Of a stretch of DNA of 64,000 nucleotides, positions 1-10,314 are shown one piece after another. The DNA is from Mucilaginibacter psychrotolerans (GTDB lineage Bacteria > Bacteroidota > Bacteroidia > Sphingobacteriales > Sphingobacteriaceae). The notes beneath the pieces were generated by a model that was not told the DNA's origin, did no database searches, and saw nothing but the letters and a program-made list of their open reading frames with translations. The stretch spans positions 1 to 64,000 of the forward strand of contig NZ_SOZE01000008.1 of NCBI RefSeq assembly GCF_004519315.1, read 5' to 3'. The stretch's first letter is position 1. Each line of letters opens with the position of its first letter. The position numbers and the translations under genes are program-made.

Positions 1-27
1 AGAAAAAAATATGAGCGCAAAAATACA

Positions 28-50
28 TAGTTTGCCTTTATGGCAAACTA
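28..50. repeat. Short perfect hairpin left of the regulator gene
   Basis: TAGTTTGCC (28-36) and GGCAAACTA (42-50) form a perfect 9-bp inverted repeat around a 5-nt loop. It lies in the 165-bp non-coding stretch downstream of the leftward regulator gene. There is no clear T-tract, so it may be a weak terminator or an operator for a gene beyond the window edge. Confidence 0.4.
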
Positions 51-165
51 CGCCCTGTTTAATTTACAAAAATTAAAAAGATTTTTAACCCATTACCCTT
101 AAGTTGACGGCTATGCCTCTCGAGAGGGGAGTAAAAGAATCATTCGTCCCCGCTTAATTTCAACC

Positions 166-3100
166 TTAAAAACTCTTCACCTTCGCTGCCTTTTTATTGT
201 GCTGGTACTCCGTAGGGGTGGTGCCGAATTGTTTTAAAAAGTTACGCCCCAGGTGCGATTGCGAACTGTAGCCCACCATATTGGCCACCTCGTATATCTT
301 GTAATCGCCTTCTTCCAGCAGCTTGGCGGCTGCTTTTAAGCGGGTGATATTGATGAGTTCATTGATGGTTAGGTTCGATATCGCCTTTACCTTGCGGTAA
401 AGGGTGGGCTTACTCATATTCATGAAGTTAGCAATATGCTCTACATCCAGGTCAGCGTTTTGGATGTTCTTGTAGATTACCGCGTTCAGCTTATCCAAAA
501 AGCTTTCATCGGGCTTGGAGTAGGCCATGGTTTTGATATGGGCCAAAGGCGAACTGGCAAAGTAATCTTTTATCTTATTGCGGTTGATGAGCAGGTTGGC
601 TATCTGCACCTGTAGGTGCTCTGGCGAGAAGGGTTTTTCTATATACGCATCTGCACCTACCTCCAGGCCTTCTATCTTGCTTTGCAGCGTATTTTTGGCC
701 GTAAGCAAAATGATGGGGATATGGCTGTGATCAAAATTGGTTTTTACCCGTTTGCACAGCTCAAAGCCGTCTATCACAGGCATCATCACATCAGAAATGA
801 TGAGCTGTATGTTCTCGATATCGATCATATCGAGCGCCTCCTGCCCGTTCAGGGCTTTGATTACGGCGTATTTCTCGCTTAGTTCGTTGGCAACAAATTC
901 CAATATCTCGGGGTTGTCGTCTACCAAAAGTATAATCGGCTTCATAAAGTCAAAATTATCGTCGTGGTTTACCACGCCATGGTGCTCATAGTTATCAGGT
1001 GTGTTCTGGAAATCGAATTCTTTATCCTGGTGAATTGGTAATATTAATGTGAAAGTATTAAAATTATCGGTAGGTTCTTTCAAGAAAAGCGAACCTTTAT
1101 GCAACTCGGTGAGCGAGCGGGATAAAGAAAGGCCTATGCCGGTGCCCGTTTGCTTCTCCGATTCCTTCATCCTAAAGAAGGGTTCGAATATCCTTTCGCG
1201 CAATTCAAACGGTACCAGGTAACCGTCGTTTTTAATGATGAGCATGAACGATGGGTCGCGCTCATCGTGCTCGGGCAGTTCTATCTCCACCGCCGATTCG
1301 GCGTATTTGATGGCATTATTGATGAGGTTGCTGATGATTTTAGTAAAGGCCTCCAAATCTACATAGGCATACAGTGGCTTGCCGGGTTGCTTCAGCTCGT
1401 ACTGCAGGTTTTTTTGCTCGGCCATAGGCTTAAACTGCTGGCAGGTATCGGCCAGCAATTCGGTAACATCTGTTTTGACGAAGTTGAGACTGAAGCCGTT
1501 GGTTTCCGTTTTCCTGAAATCGAGCAGCTGGTTGGTCAGGTCGAGCAGGCGATTGGTATTGCGCTCCATTATCTTCAGGTTGCCCAGTATCTCAGGCACC
1601 TGGTCGGCTTTTTTCATCACCTTTTCCATGGGGCCTTTGATTAAGGTAAGCGGGGTGCGTATCTCATGGGCCACGTTGGTGAAAAACTCGATCTTAGCGT
1701 TGTAAAGCTCTTTTTCTTTATCGTTTTCCAGCAGTTCTATCAGGCGTTCGTTGGTTTGCCTCACGTTGCGATGATAAGCCCTGAAAAGGTAGTATATGCT
1801 GAAGACGCACACCAGCGTATAAAATATGTAGGCCCAAATGCTTTTCCAGAAGGGCGGCGCTATATCTATTTCGAAAGTAGTTTCCTTGTTCGTCCAGATG
1901 CCGTTGTTGTTGGCTGCCTTTACCACAAAGGTGTAATGCCCGGGCGCTAACTGGGTAAAGTAAACCTTACGGTTGGTTTTCAAACGTATCCACCCCTTAT
2001 CCAGCCCCTTCATCATATACATGTATTGGGTCATTTCGGGCGCGGGGTAGCTAAGCGAGGCGAAATCGATACTGAAGGAAGACTGATCGTGGTTGAGCTG
2101 AATGCCTTTGGAGGAAATAACCGATTGCTTAAGCAAATCATCGGGTCCGTTTACCGATATCTCCTTATTATGTACCTGGAAACCGGTAATGTAAACCGGG
2201 GCCACGAAATCGTTGCGGGTAAAATGCGCCGGGTTGAAACTGATCATGCCGCGCACGCAACCAAAATACATAGTGCCATCGGTATCCTTAAATGCCGAAT
2301 TGTAATTGAACTGATCCGTAAGCAACCCATTGGCCTTGGTGTAAACTTTGGTGCTGCCGTTACCCAGGTTCAAAGAAACCAGCCCGCCGGTGGTGCTCAC
2401 CCAAAGGTTCTTGTCCTCGTCTTCCAGCATTTTAAAAATGTAGTTGCTGGGCAGGCCGTTGTTGGAGTCGTAGTATTTAAACGATTGTTTGCCGGTATCG
2501 TACTTCCATAGGCCTAGTCCATCAGTGGCAAACCAAAGGTTGTTGTCGCTATCCTCAAAAATGCCGTTGATGATAGACACTTTTAGCGCGTTTTTAACTT
2601 TATAGGTGTCCGCGAGTTTTTGGCTGGTGTTGTTTTTGATATCGTAACAATAAATGCCATCCCTTACAGTACCCACCCAAATTTTGCCGTTATGGTCTTC
2701 CAGTATCGAATAAATAAAATCTCCGGGCGGTATCTTGTCTATCAGCGTAAAATCGTTTTGGGCGGTGTTGAAACGGTACAAGCCATGCGTGGTACCTACC
2801 AATATGATGCCCGATCGCGTTTTGAGGAAACCCACGATAAAGTTACTTTTTAGCGCATTTTTGGCCGCTCCGGCTACAAATAGCTTCTCTACCTTGCCTG
2901 TTTGTATGTTGAACACATTCAGGCCGCGTTCAAAGGTGCCTATGTACAGGTATTTACCATCGGCCAGCAAGCCGTGTATGTTGGTGTTGCTGATACCGTT
3001 GGTTACGCCGGGGTAGTAGTGTGTCCAGGTGGTTTTATCGGGCGATAACTTGTTGAGGCCGTTATCTTCGGTACCCATCCACAGGTTGCCATACATATCT

Positions 3101-4155
3101 TTGCATATCTCGCGCACTACGTTGCCCTGCAGGGTATTCTTTTCGCCCGGATAATATTTATGGAACAGGGAATGCTGTTTTGGGTAATAATTTACGCCGC
3201 CAAAGTAAGTGCCCGCCCACACCCCGCCCTCGATATCTTTATGCAGGGTGTAGATGGCGTTATCTGATAGGGAGTAGGGATCGTTATATTGTTTTTTGAT
3301 ATTGGTAAAGGTGCCGGCACTTACATTATAGATAAATACGCCCGATTCTGTAGCCAGCCAATATTCGTTTTCGTTATACTTCACAAAATCGCGCACGTAT
3401 ACCTCGGTTTTATCGGGGTTGTATATCAGCATATCGCGGTATTGGCCGCTTATGCAATCAAACTCTTTAAAGCCCTGGTTGGTGGTGCCCACAAAAATTT
3501 TGTTGTTGCCCGCGCCAAATATCTTCTCGATATAATGAGATGTTGCCCTGTCCGAATGCCCAAACATATCAAAGCTGGTAAACGTGCGGCTGGAGTGATT
3601 GAGTTTTTTCAGTTCGCCGCTGGTGGTTGATAGCCAGAGGTCGCCATTGTTGAAAACGATGGAGGTTGCCTCGAAGGTTTGATAGGGGCGGTAGTTGGTT
3701 ATCTTTTTGGTTTTCTTATCGTACTTCATCAGCGCCGGCCCCGCAATGAACCAGCAGTTATCGTAAGCATCCTGCACAATGCAGCGCACGCCATCAAACC
3801 CGCCGATGTTGAGGTGCGAAAAGGTTTCTGATCGGGCATCGTAGTGATCAACGCCCTGGTCGGTACCTACCCATAAACTGCCATCCTTATCGGGGCTAAG
3901 GCAATGCACCATATTATTGGATATGGTTTTTGGGTTGCTGGCATCGTGCCTGAAGGTTTTGAAAACGTAGCCATCAAAACGGTTGAGCCCATCTTTGGTG
4001 CCGAGCCATAAAAAGCCGTTTTTATCCTGTATAGTGGCATAAACGGTGTTGTTAGATAAGCCTTGCTCTACCTGGTAGTGCTTAAAATAATAGGTTTGCG
4101 CGCCGCAAAAAGCAGGCAGCCAAAGCAATAAACAAAGTATATAAACAGGTTTCAA
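166..4155 (-). CDS. Hybrid two-component system regulator (HTCS) of the polysaccharide utilisation locus
   Basis: One polypeptide of 1329 aa combines a periplasmic sugar sensor, a histidine kinase, a receiver and an AraC-type DNA-binding domain. A signal peptide (about 1-20) is followed by Reg_prop beta-propeller repeats (to about 680), a Y_Y_Y domain (about 690-765) and one TM helix near 775. The kinase has an H-box with phospho-acceptor H830 (AHEIRTP) and an ATPase domain with NLINNAIKY and GTGIGLSLS. The receiver has VDDNPEI and phospho-acceptor D1122 (ISDVMMP). The AraC HTH ends the protein (VANMVGYSSQSHLGRNFLKQ). Family knowledge: such proteins bind a glycan fragment in the periplasm and switch on the adjacent locus. 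It is divergent from susC with 194 bp between, which fits that role. Confidence 0.96.
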   Translation of the reverse strand: MKPVYILCLLLWLPAFCGAQTYYFKHYQVEQGLSNNTVYATIQDKNGFLWLGTKDGLNRFDGYVFKTFRHDASNPKTISNNMVHCLSPDKDGSLWVGTDQGVDHYDARSETFSHLNIGGFDGVRCIVQDAYDNCWFIAGPALMKYDKKTKKITNYRPYQTFEATSIVFNNGDLWLSTTSGELKKLNHSSRTFTSFDMFGHSDRATSHYIEKIFGAGNNKIFVGTTNQGFKEFDCISGQYRDMLIYNPDKTEVYVRDFVKYNENEYWLATESGVFIYNVSAGTFTNIKKQYNDPYSLSDNAIYTLHKDIEGGVWAGTYFGGVNYYPKQHSLFHKYYPGEKNTLQGNVVREICKDMYGNLWMGTEDNGLNKLSPDKTTWTHYYPGVTNGISNTNIHGLLADGKYLYIGTFERGLNVFNIQTGKVEKLFVAGAAKNALKSNFIVGFLKTRSGIILVGTTHGLYRFNTAQNDFTLIDKIPPGDFIYSILEDHNGKIWVGTVRDGIYCYDIKNNTSQKLADTYKVKNALKVSIINGIFEDSDNNLWFATDGLGLWKYDTGKQSFKYYDSNNGLPSNYIFKMLEDEDKNLWVSTTGGLVSLNLGNGSTKVYTKANGLLTDQFNYNSAFKDTDGTMYFGCVRGMISFNPAHFTRNDFVAPVYITGFQVHNKEISVNGPDDLLKQSVISSKGIQLNHDQSSFSIDFASLSYPAPEMTQYMYMMKGLDKGWIRLKTNRKVYFTQLAPGHYTFVVKAANNNGIWTNKETTFEIDIAPPFWKSIWAYIFYTLVCVFSIYYLFRAYHRNVRQTNERLIELLENDKEKELYNAKIEFFTNVAHEIRTPLTLIKGPMEKVMKKADQVPEILGNLKIMERNTNRLLDLTNQLLDFRKTETNGFSLNFVKTDVTELLADTCQQFKPMAEQKNLQYELKQPGKPLYAYVDLEAFTKIISNLINNAIKYAESAVEIELPEHDERDPSFMLIIKNDGYLVPFELRERIFEPFFRMKESEKQTGTGIGLSLSRSLTELHKGSLFLKEPTDNFNTFTLILPIHQDKEFDFQNTPDNYEHHGVVNHDDNFDFMKPIILLVDDNPEILEFVANELSEKYAVIKALNGQEALDMIDIENIQLIISDVMMPVIDGFELCKRVKTNFDHSHIPIILLTAKNTLQSKIEGLEVGADAYIEKPFSPEHLQVQIANLLINRNKIKDYFASSPLAHIKTMAYSKPDESFLDKLNAVIYKNIQNADLDVEHIANFMNMSKPTLYRKVKAISNLTINELINITRLKAAAKLLEEGDYKIYEVANMVGYSSQSHLGRNFLKQFGTTPTEYQHNKKAAKVKSF

Positions 4156-4349
4156 ATCAGTTGGGTTAAAACAAATATAGGCAATTGGTGCAGCGGTTTT
4201 AGGGCGAAATTACTTTGATACTTTTCGACCAACTATTGATATGATTTGATTAATTGCCGCGTAATAAAAGCTTTTTCTTTGAACTTAATTTAAAGCGGGT
4301 ACTCTCGCCCCTTTAAACAAACAATTTAACCAACAATAATTTCACCCTT

Positions 4350-7300
4350 ATGAGAAAAACTTTACTCCCCACACAGGAGGGGTACGTGCGTACGCATTGG
4401 TTGTACGGTCTGCGGTACCCTAAATCATTAATTGTATTGTGTGCTGTTATCATCGGCGTGCTTTTATCGGGCAGTGCGTTTGCACAGCAGGTAAAAGTTA
4501 CCGGTACGGTAACAGACAGCACCGGCACAACGCTGCCTGGTGTTGCCGTTAAATTCCGCGGCACTACAATTGGCACCACTACCGATGTTAACGGTAAGTT
4601 CAGCCTCAATGCCCCCTCGGCAGCCAGCGTATTGGTATTTACCTACGTGGGCTTTGCCAACCAGGAAGTGCCGCTAAACGGCCAAACCAATTTCAACGTG
4701 AGGCTTAAGTCAACCAACACCGCTTTGCAGGAAGTTGTGGTAACTGGTTACGGCAGCCAGAAGAAAGAATCGATTACGGGCGCTATCTCCAGCATAACTG
4801 CCAAGGATATAGATCGCGTGCACGGCGGTTCTACAGTGAGCACCTCGCTGGCGGGTAAAATCCCGGGCGTTACGTTCAGGCAGTCTGAAGGCCGCCCGGG
4901 TGCAAGCGCCAGCATCCAGATCCGTAACATGGGTACACCGCTGTACGTTATCGACGGGATACAGCAGGACGAAGGCCAGTTTAACAACCTTGCCCAAAAC
5001 GATATCGAGAGCATCTCGGTACTTAAGGACGGTTCGGCAGCTATCTATGGTGTGCGTGCTGCGAACGGCGTTGTGGTGGTAACTACCAAAAAAGGCAGTG
5101 GCGAAGGCCGCGTCAACATTGATGCTTACCAGGGCTTCCAAAACTTCTACCGCTTCCCCGATGTTGCAACCAACTCTTACGATTACATGCGCTACCGCGC
5201 CGATGCGGAAGTGAACATGAATGGATCGACCAACATTACCCAGGCCGAACTGGATAAGTACAAAGCCGGTACCGAGCCTGCTTACCGTAGCTTTAACTGG
5301 CGCGATTATGTATTGGGCCAAAACAACAATGCGCCTATAAGCTCTGTAAACGCCAACTTTACCGGTTCTACAGATAGGGTTAACTACTATGTATCGGCAA
5401 CAAACTTACACCAGTCGTCGCAATTGGGTAAGGAGTATATGTTCAACCGCTCTAACATCCAATCGAACGTATCATTGAAAGTGGCTAACGGCTTAAAGGT
5501 TAACTTAAACATTAACGGCCGTGTAGAAACCCGCGAAAACCCGGGCGTACCGGGTGGCGATGACTACTTCCTGGCCAGGTTTGCTGTTTTGAGGAATACT
5601 CCGCTTGAGCGCCCTTACGCCAACGATAACCCCGATTACCTGAACGACATAGGCCACACCGAGAGTAACTATGCGTTCCTGAACAAGAAACTATCGGGCG
5701 TTTACCATAGCGACTGGCGCGTACTGCAAACCAACTTTGGTGCAGAGTATCAAATACCGGGCATTAAAGGTTTAACCGCCAAAGGCTTGTACTCTTACTA
5801 CGTTGCAGATTACTTGCTTAACAACCAGGAGTACACCTATAATGCTTACACTTACAGGCCTGCTACCGACACTTATGATGTTACCGGTGGTAGTACCAAC
5901 CCATGGCGCGAGCGCGAGCAGCGCAAGGAGTTTGCCAAAACCCAACAGTTGCAGTTAAACTACATCAACACCTTCGGCAAAAACTCGTTGGCTGCCACAT
6001 TGGTATCTGAGCGTATAGAGCTGCAGCACCTGCGCAACTGGATACACGCTTCGCCGGTATCTAACAACCTGCCGTTGATCTATTTCCCTACGGCAGATCA
6101 ATACCAGGATAGCGACAACAAAGAAACCCGTATAGGTTACATTGGCCGTATCAACTACAACTACGATAATAAATACTATCTGGAAGCTTCGGCAAGGCGC
6201 GATGCATCTTACCTGTTTGCACCTGATAAACGCGTAGGTTACTTCCCTGGTGCTTCAGTAGGATGGAGGATTACCCAGGAAGGTTTCATAAAAAACCTGT
6301 TAGGCGATCATAGTATCCTCAACGATTTAAAACTACGTGCATCTTACGCTGTATTGGGCGATGACCGCGACCCTAACAACGCGGGTAACTCCATCGTGCC
6401 GGCATATGCTTACCTGCCCGGTTATAACTATAACACAGGTACGGCCATTATTGGCGGTAACCCGCTGGTAACATCGGCCGATAAAGGTTTGGTTACCACC
6501 AATATATCCTGGCTGAAAAGTAAGATCACTGATATCGGTTTAGACTTTGTTTTGCTGAACAACAAGTTGTCAGGTTCGGTAGATTACTTCTACAGGAAAC
6601 GTACCGGCTTACTTGACCGCAGGAACGACGTGGTATTGCCTCAGGAAGTAGGTTACTCCTTACCGCTCGAAAACCTGAACAGCGATGCCCAGTCGGGTTT
6701 CGATCTGGCGCTTAACTACAACGGCAGGGCCGGTGCAGTTAACTACAACATCGGTGGTACTTTCTCTTACAGTCGCTCTAAAACGCTGGATGTTTATAAC
6801 CCCTTATTCAATAACTCATTAGATCAGTACCGTAACTCGGTTACCAACAGGTATGCAAATATCGACTGGGGGTATGAAGTTATTGGCCAATTTCAGTCCA
6901 TTGAAGAGATCAACAACTACCCTATCAACAATGATAACCGGGGTAACAAATCGTTATTGCCGGGCGATCTGAAGTACAAAGATCAAAACGGCGATGGCCG
7001 GATTGACCAGTACGATGAAAGGCCTATCGGTTTCGGTTATGGTAAACAGCCTAACATCAACTTTGGCTTCTCTATTGGCGCCGCTTACAAAGGTTTTGAT
7101 TTCCATGCCGATTTCTCGGGAGGTGCAGGTTATACCTGGTCTCAAAACTGGGAAACACGCTGGGCGTTCCAAAACAACGGTAACTTCAATAACATTTTTG
7201 CCGACAGGTGGCACCGTGCAGATATGTACGATGTAAACAGCGCCTGGATACCGGGTAAATATCCGGCAAACAGGGTGAACCCCGGCCCAAGCTACTCCAG

Positions 7301-7571
7301 CTACGAGTTGAACGGTCAGCGTAACTCATCGTTCTGGTTGCACAACGTAAAATACCTGAGGGCAAGGACCATAGAGCTAGGTTATTCTTTACCTACCGCA
7401 TTGCTTGCCAAAGTAAAAATGAAAAAAGCGAGGGTGTATTTGAATGGTTACAACCTGTTATCGTTCGATAACCTGAAATCGTACGGTGTTGATCCGGAGA
7501 CTACGGACGATAACGGCCTTCAGTTCCCTCAAAGTAAAGTTGTCAACTTCGGTGTTAATTTAACTTTTTAA
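4350..7571 (+). CDS. SusC/RagA family TonB-linked outer-membrane transporter
   Basis: TonB-dependent outer-membrane barrel that, in this family, imports oligosaccharides together with its SusD partner. The 1073-aa protein has an unusually long N-terminus before the signal helix (hydrophobic about 27-45, cleavage near SAFAQQ). A CarboxypepD-reg-like domain follows (about 50-125; VTGTVTDSTGTTLPGV), then a plug with the SusC signature ending GVRAANGVVVVTTKKG (about 170-250) and a long beta-barrel ending in aromatic-rich VNFGVNLTF. ATG 4350 was chosen because it opens the only frame. A start further in would cut the basic region before the signal helix. The next gene begins 23 bp after the stop. 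Confidence 0.96.
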   Translation: MRKTLLPTQEGYVRTHWLYGLRYPKSLIVLCAVIIGVLLSGSAFAQQVKVTGTVTDSTGTTLPGVAVKFRGTTIGTTTDVNGKFSLNAPSAASVLVFTYVGFANQEVPLNGQTNFNVRLKSTNTALQEVVVTGYGSQKKESITGAISSITAKDIDRVHGGSTVSTSLAGKIPGVTFRQSEGRPGASASIQIRNMGTPLYVIDGIQQDEGQFNNLAQNDIESISVLKDGSAAIYGVRAANGVVVVTTKKGSGEGRVNIDAYQGFQNFYRFPDVATNSYDYMRYRADAEVNMNGSTNITQAELDKYKAGTEPAYRSFNWRDYVLGQNNNAPISSVNANFTGSTDRVNYYVSATNLHQSSQLGKEYMFNRSNIQSNVSLKVANGLKVNLNINGRVETRENPGVPGGDDYFLARFAVLRNTPLERPYANDNPDYLNDIGHTESNYAFLNKKLSGVYHSDWRVLQTNFGAEYQIPGIKGLTAKGLYSYYVADYLLNNQEYTYNAYTYRPATDTYDVTGGSTNPWREREQRKEFAKTQQLQLNYINTFGKNSLAATLVSERIELQHLRNWIHASPVSNNLPLIYFPTADQYQDSDNKETRIGYIGRINYNYDNKYYLEASARRDASYLFAPDKRVGYFPGASVGWRITQEGFIKNLLGDHSILNDLKLRASYAVLGDDRDPNNAGNSIVPAYAYLPGYNYNTGTAIIGGNPLVTSADKGLVTTNISWLKSKITDIGLDFVLLNNKLSGSVDYFYRKRTGLLDRRNDVVLPQEVGYSLPLENLNSDAQSGFDLALNYNGRAGAVNYNIGGTFSYSRSKTLDVYNPLFNNSLDQYRNSVTNRYANIDWGYEVIGQFQSIEEINNYPINNDNRGNKSLLPGDLKYKDQNGDGRIDQYDERPIGFGYGKQPNINFGFSIGAAYKGFDFHADFSGGAGYTWSQNWETRWAFQNNGNFNNIFADRWHRADMYDVNSAWIPGKYPANRVNPGPSYSSYELNGQRNSSFWLHNVKYLRARTIELGYSLPTALLAKVKMKKARVYLNGYNLLSFDNLKSYGVDPETTDDNGLQFPQSKVVNFGVNLTF

Positions 7572-7594
7572 TTAATCCCTTAAGTTTCAAACAC

Positions 7595-9484
7595 ATGAAA
7601 AAAATATCTATCATATTAATGTGCGCCGGCCTGTTAATTACGGGCTCGTGCCGAAAAGACAGCGACTTTTTGGAAGTACCGCCCAAAGCCGTTGTTGATG
7701 CCAATGTAGCGTTCTCCGATCCTAACCTGGTGTTATCCATACTGGGCGACCTTTATAACCGTTACTTAGATTTTTCGGGCCTTGATAATGGTTGGGCATC
7801 ATTCGTAGATTTCAGCGAAGCGTTCCCTTCCGAAAACGGAAGCTCTTACTTTGTGCAGCGCACAGGCTGGGGCTACGGCGAGTGGGGTACCTGGGATTAT
7901 ACCTATATACGCGAGCTAAACCTGTTTATACAGCGTGCTACCGCTTCAACCGCACTTACCGATGCTGAGAAGAACCAGTTTGTAGCCGAAGGCAGGTTTT
8001 TGCGTGCCAGCTATTATTTTGAGATGGTGAAGAGAATGGGCGGCGTGCCGCTGATTACCGAACCGTTGGATTACGATTTCTCTGGCAATGTTGCGGTGCT
8101 GCAAAAGCCACGTAACAAAGAATCAGAAATTTATGATTTTGTTATCAGCGAAGCGGAAGCTATCAAAGTCTTGTTCAATTCGGGTATCAATGATAAATCC
8201 AGGGCTTCGAAAGGTGCCGCTTTAGCCATGGAAGCCAGGGCAGCATTATATGCAGCATCTATTGCTAAGTATGGTGTGACAACCCCGCAGGTAACTTTAA
8301 CGGGCGGCGAAGTGGGTATCCCATCGTCAATGGCGACTGGTTATTATACCAAAGCACTTGCTGCTGCGCAGGAGATCATTACCGGCGGCGGTTACTCTTT
8401 GTACAAGCAATTGCCCGATCTTAGCGATAACTATGCTAACCTTTTCCTGGATAAAAACAGTTCGGAAAGCATCTTTGTGGAAGACTTTAAGGCAAACGGC
8501 GGTAAAACGCATGGCTTTACCACCAACAACCAACCTTTTTCGATATCTGACGAAGGTTTGGATGCAGGCCGCTTAAACCCATCGCTCAACCTGGTAGAGG
8601 CTTACGAAATGCTGAATAATACTTACGCGCCAATAGCTACCAAAACTGCCGGCGGCGACCCTATTTATTATACCGATCAGCTCGATGCTTTTGCAGGCCG
8701 CGATGCCAGGCTTGCGGGTACTGTGCTTTTACCAAATGGTTTGTTTAAAGGTAAACGTACAGAAGTTTTTGCAGGCTACCAGTTGGCCGATGGTTCCGTA
8801 ATTGCCAGCGGCGACGCTACCCAAACCAGGGACGTACCGGGCCTAGGTACCGCAATACAGGTTGTAGGTAAAGATGGTATTGTAAACGGCGGTGAGTACC
8901 GTACGCAAACGGGTTTCTACGTACGTAAGTACCTCGATCCAACCGTAGGCTCCGGTCGTCGTGGTCGTGGTAGCGATGTGAACTTTATCCGTTACCGTTA
9001 TGCCGAAGTATTATTGAACGCAGCCGAAGCATCTTTCGAACTAGGCGATGCGGCCACCGCAGCAGGTTATATCAATCAGGTGCGTGCCCGTGCAGGCTTC
9101 ACTACACCGCTCACTGTCGGCCAGATCACGTTCGACAGGATAGTGCACGAACGCCGCGTAGAGCTGGTATTCGAAGGCCATACCTTGTTCGATATGAAAC
9201 GCTGGAGGCTTGCCAACGTAGTATGGGATGGTAACCAAATGACCGTTGCCGATTTGGTGAGCAACATAGGCGATGCACGCAAACGCAACACACAGCCATT
9301 TGGCTTGTGGCCTTACAAATACTTTAACCCCGGTAACCCTAACAGCGGCAAATGGATATTCAAAGAAACCAAGCCAGCATCGGTTACCGGCGCTAACAGG
9401 TTCCAGTTGGGTAATTATTATTCACAGATAGGCGACGGTATTATATCGGCCAACCCTAAAATCGTAAGACAACCAAATCAATAG
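7595..9484 (+). CDS. SusD/RagB family glycan-binding lipoprotein
   Basis: Surface lipoprotein that caps the SusC barrel and binds the glycan. The lipobox is ITGSC with Cys19, followed by RKDSD. The 629 aa show the TPR-like helical SusD fold: a conserved FVAEGRFLRASYYFEMVKR helix near 128-150, a RYAEVLLNAAEA segment near 470, and a C-terminal block with FDRIVHERRVELVFEGHTLFDMKRW, which is a hallmark of the family. It lies 23 bp after susC and 20 bp before the DUF3823-like gene, so it is surely co-transcribed. The sugar specificity cannot be read from the sequence. Confidence 0.96.
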   Translation: MKKISIILMCAGLLITGSCRKDSDFLEVPPKAVVDANVAFSDPNLVLSILGDLYNRYLDFSGLDNGWASFVDFSEAFPSENGSSYFVQRTGWGYGEWGTWDYTYIRELNLFIQRATASTALTDAEKNQFVAEGRFLRASYYFEMVKRMGGVPLITEPLDYDFSGNVAVLQKPRNKESEIYDFVISEAEAIKVLFNSGINDKSRASKGAALAMEARAALYAASIAKYGVTTPQVTLTGGEVGIPSSMATGYYTKALAAAQEIITGGGYSLYKQLPDLSDNYANLFLDKNSSESIFVEDFKANGGKTHGFTTNNQPFSISDEGLDAGRLNPSLNLVEAYEMLNNTYAPIATKTAGGDPIYYTDQLDAFAGRDARLAGTVLLPNGLFKGKRTEVFAGYQLADGSVIASGDATQTRDVPGLGTAIQVVGKDGIVNGGEYRTQTGFYVRKYLDPTVGSGRRGRGSDVNFIRYRYAEVLLNAAEASFELGDAATAAGYINQVRARAGFTTPLTVGQITFDRIVHERRVELVFEGHTLFDMKRWRLANVVWDGNQMTVADLVSNIGDARKRNTQPFGLWPYKYFNPGNPNSGKWIFKETKPASVTGANRFQLGNYYSQIGDGIISANPKIVRQPNQ

Positions 9485-9504
9485 CCAAACTCAATTTAAG
9501 AATC

Positions 9505-10209
9505 ATGAAAATAAAATTTCACTATATCATCATTGCGCTTCTTTTTGCAGCTACCGGTTGCAAAAAGGACAACTACGATGCACCCTCGGTAAAGCTGAGT
9601 GGCCATCTGGTGTATCAGGGAGAGCAAGTGAACGTAGAGTTTAACCAGGTGCCTTTTCAATTGTACCAGCCGGGGTTTGGCTTATCGGGCCCTATCAATG
9701 GCACTTTCGATCAGGATGGGGGTTACTCCGTATTAACATTTGCAGGCAATTACAAGTTCACTATTTCTGCTAACCAGGGCCCATTTTTATGGAAAGAGGT
9801 TTCGGCAGGTAAACGCGATACCCTTGCCATAAACCTCACGGGTAATCAAACTGTGGATATTGAAGTAATGCCGTTTTACTTAGTGCGTCAGCCGGTGTTT
9901 ACCAAAGCGGGTACTAATGTGAACGCTACCTTCAACATTGCCAAAATTGTAACCGATGCAAACGCCAAGAATATCGAACGGGTAACACTGTACGTTAACA
10001 AAACCCAGTTCGTATCGGGCAGTGGCGATTATAACATCGCCCAAACAAGTTTAGATGGTGCTGCGCTTGGCAGTTTAACCGGCATCAGCATGAGTGTTGC
10101 CGTGCCAACTATCGTGCCCACGCAAAACTATGTGTTTGCAAGGGTAGGCATTAAAATAGCCGGTGTTGAGGATATGGTGTTCTCGCCCGTTGCTAAAGTA
10201 ACGTTCTAA
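9505..10209 (+). CDS. DUF3823-like lipoprotein of the polysaccharide utilisation locus
   Basis: A 234-aa lipoprotein (lipobox AATGC, Cys19, then KKDNYDAPS). The first half looks like a carboxypeptidase-regulatory/Ig-like sandwich (LSGHLVYQGEQVNVE, then GTFDQDGGYSVLTFAGNYKF), followed by a second beta-rich domain. This layout and its place directly after susD match the DUF3823 family, whose members are surface proteins often encoded after SusD and assumed to bind glycans. The assignment is from memory of the family pattern. It ends 11 bp before a strong terminator, so it closes the first transcription unit of the locus. Confidence 0.8.
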   Translation: MKIKFHYIIIALLFAATGCKKDNYDAPSVKLSGHLVYQGEQVNVEFNQVPFQLYQPGFGLSGPINGTFDQDGGYSVLTFAGNYKFTISANQGPFLWKEVSAGKRDTLAINLTGNQTVDIEVMPFYLVRQPVFTKAGTNVNATFNIAKIVTDANAKNIERVTLYVNKTQFVSGSGDYNIAQTSLDGAALGSLTGISMSVAVPTIVPTQNYVFARVGIKIAGVEDMVFSPVAKVTF

Positions 10210-10220
10210 CAAAAACCACC

Positions 10221-10259
10221 AGGGAGGCCGCTTTCTGCGGGAGCGGCCTCCCTTTTTTT
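10221..10259 (+). terminator. Strong rho-independent terminator after the SusC-SusD-DUF3823 unit
   Basis: A 12-bp GC-rich stem (AGGGAGGCCGCT / AGCGGCCTCCCT) with a 9-nt loop is followed by seven T residues. It separates the transport genes from the downstream hydrolases, which may therefore need their own promoter or depend on read-through. Confidence 0.92.
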
Positions 10260-10314
10260 CCTACCCCTTTATTCTTCAAAAAAAATCTATTTTTATATAC
10301 CGCTATCCACTGCT

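Noticed and set aside
616..3630. Several rightward frames within the regulator gene
   Set aside because: Antisense readings of conserved HTCS domains; no start context and no known domain.
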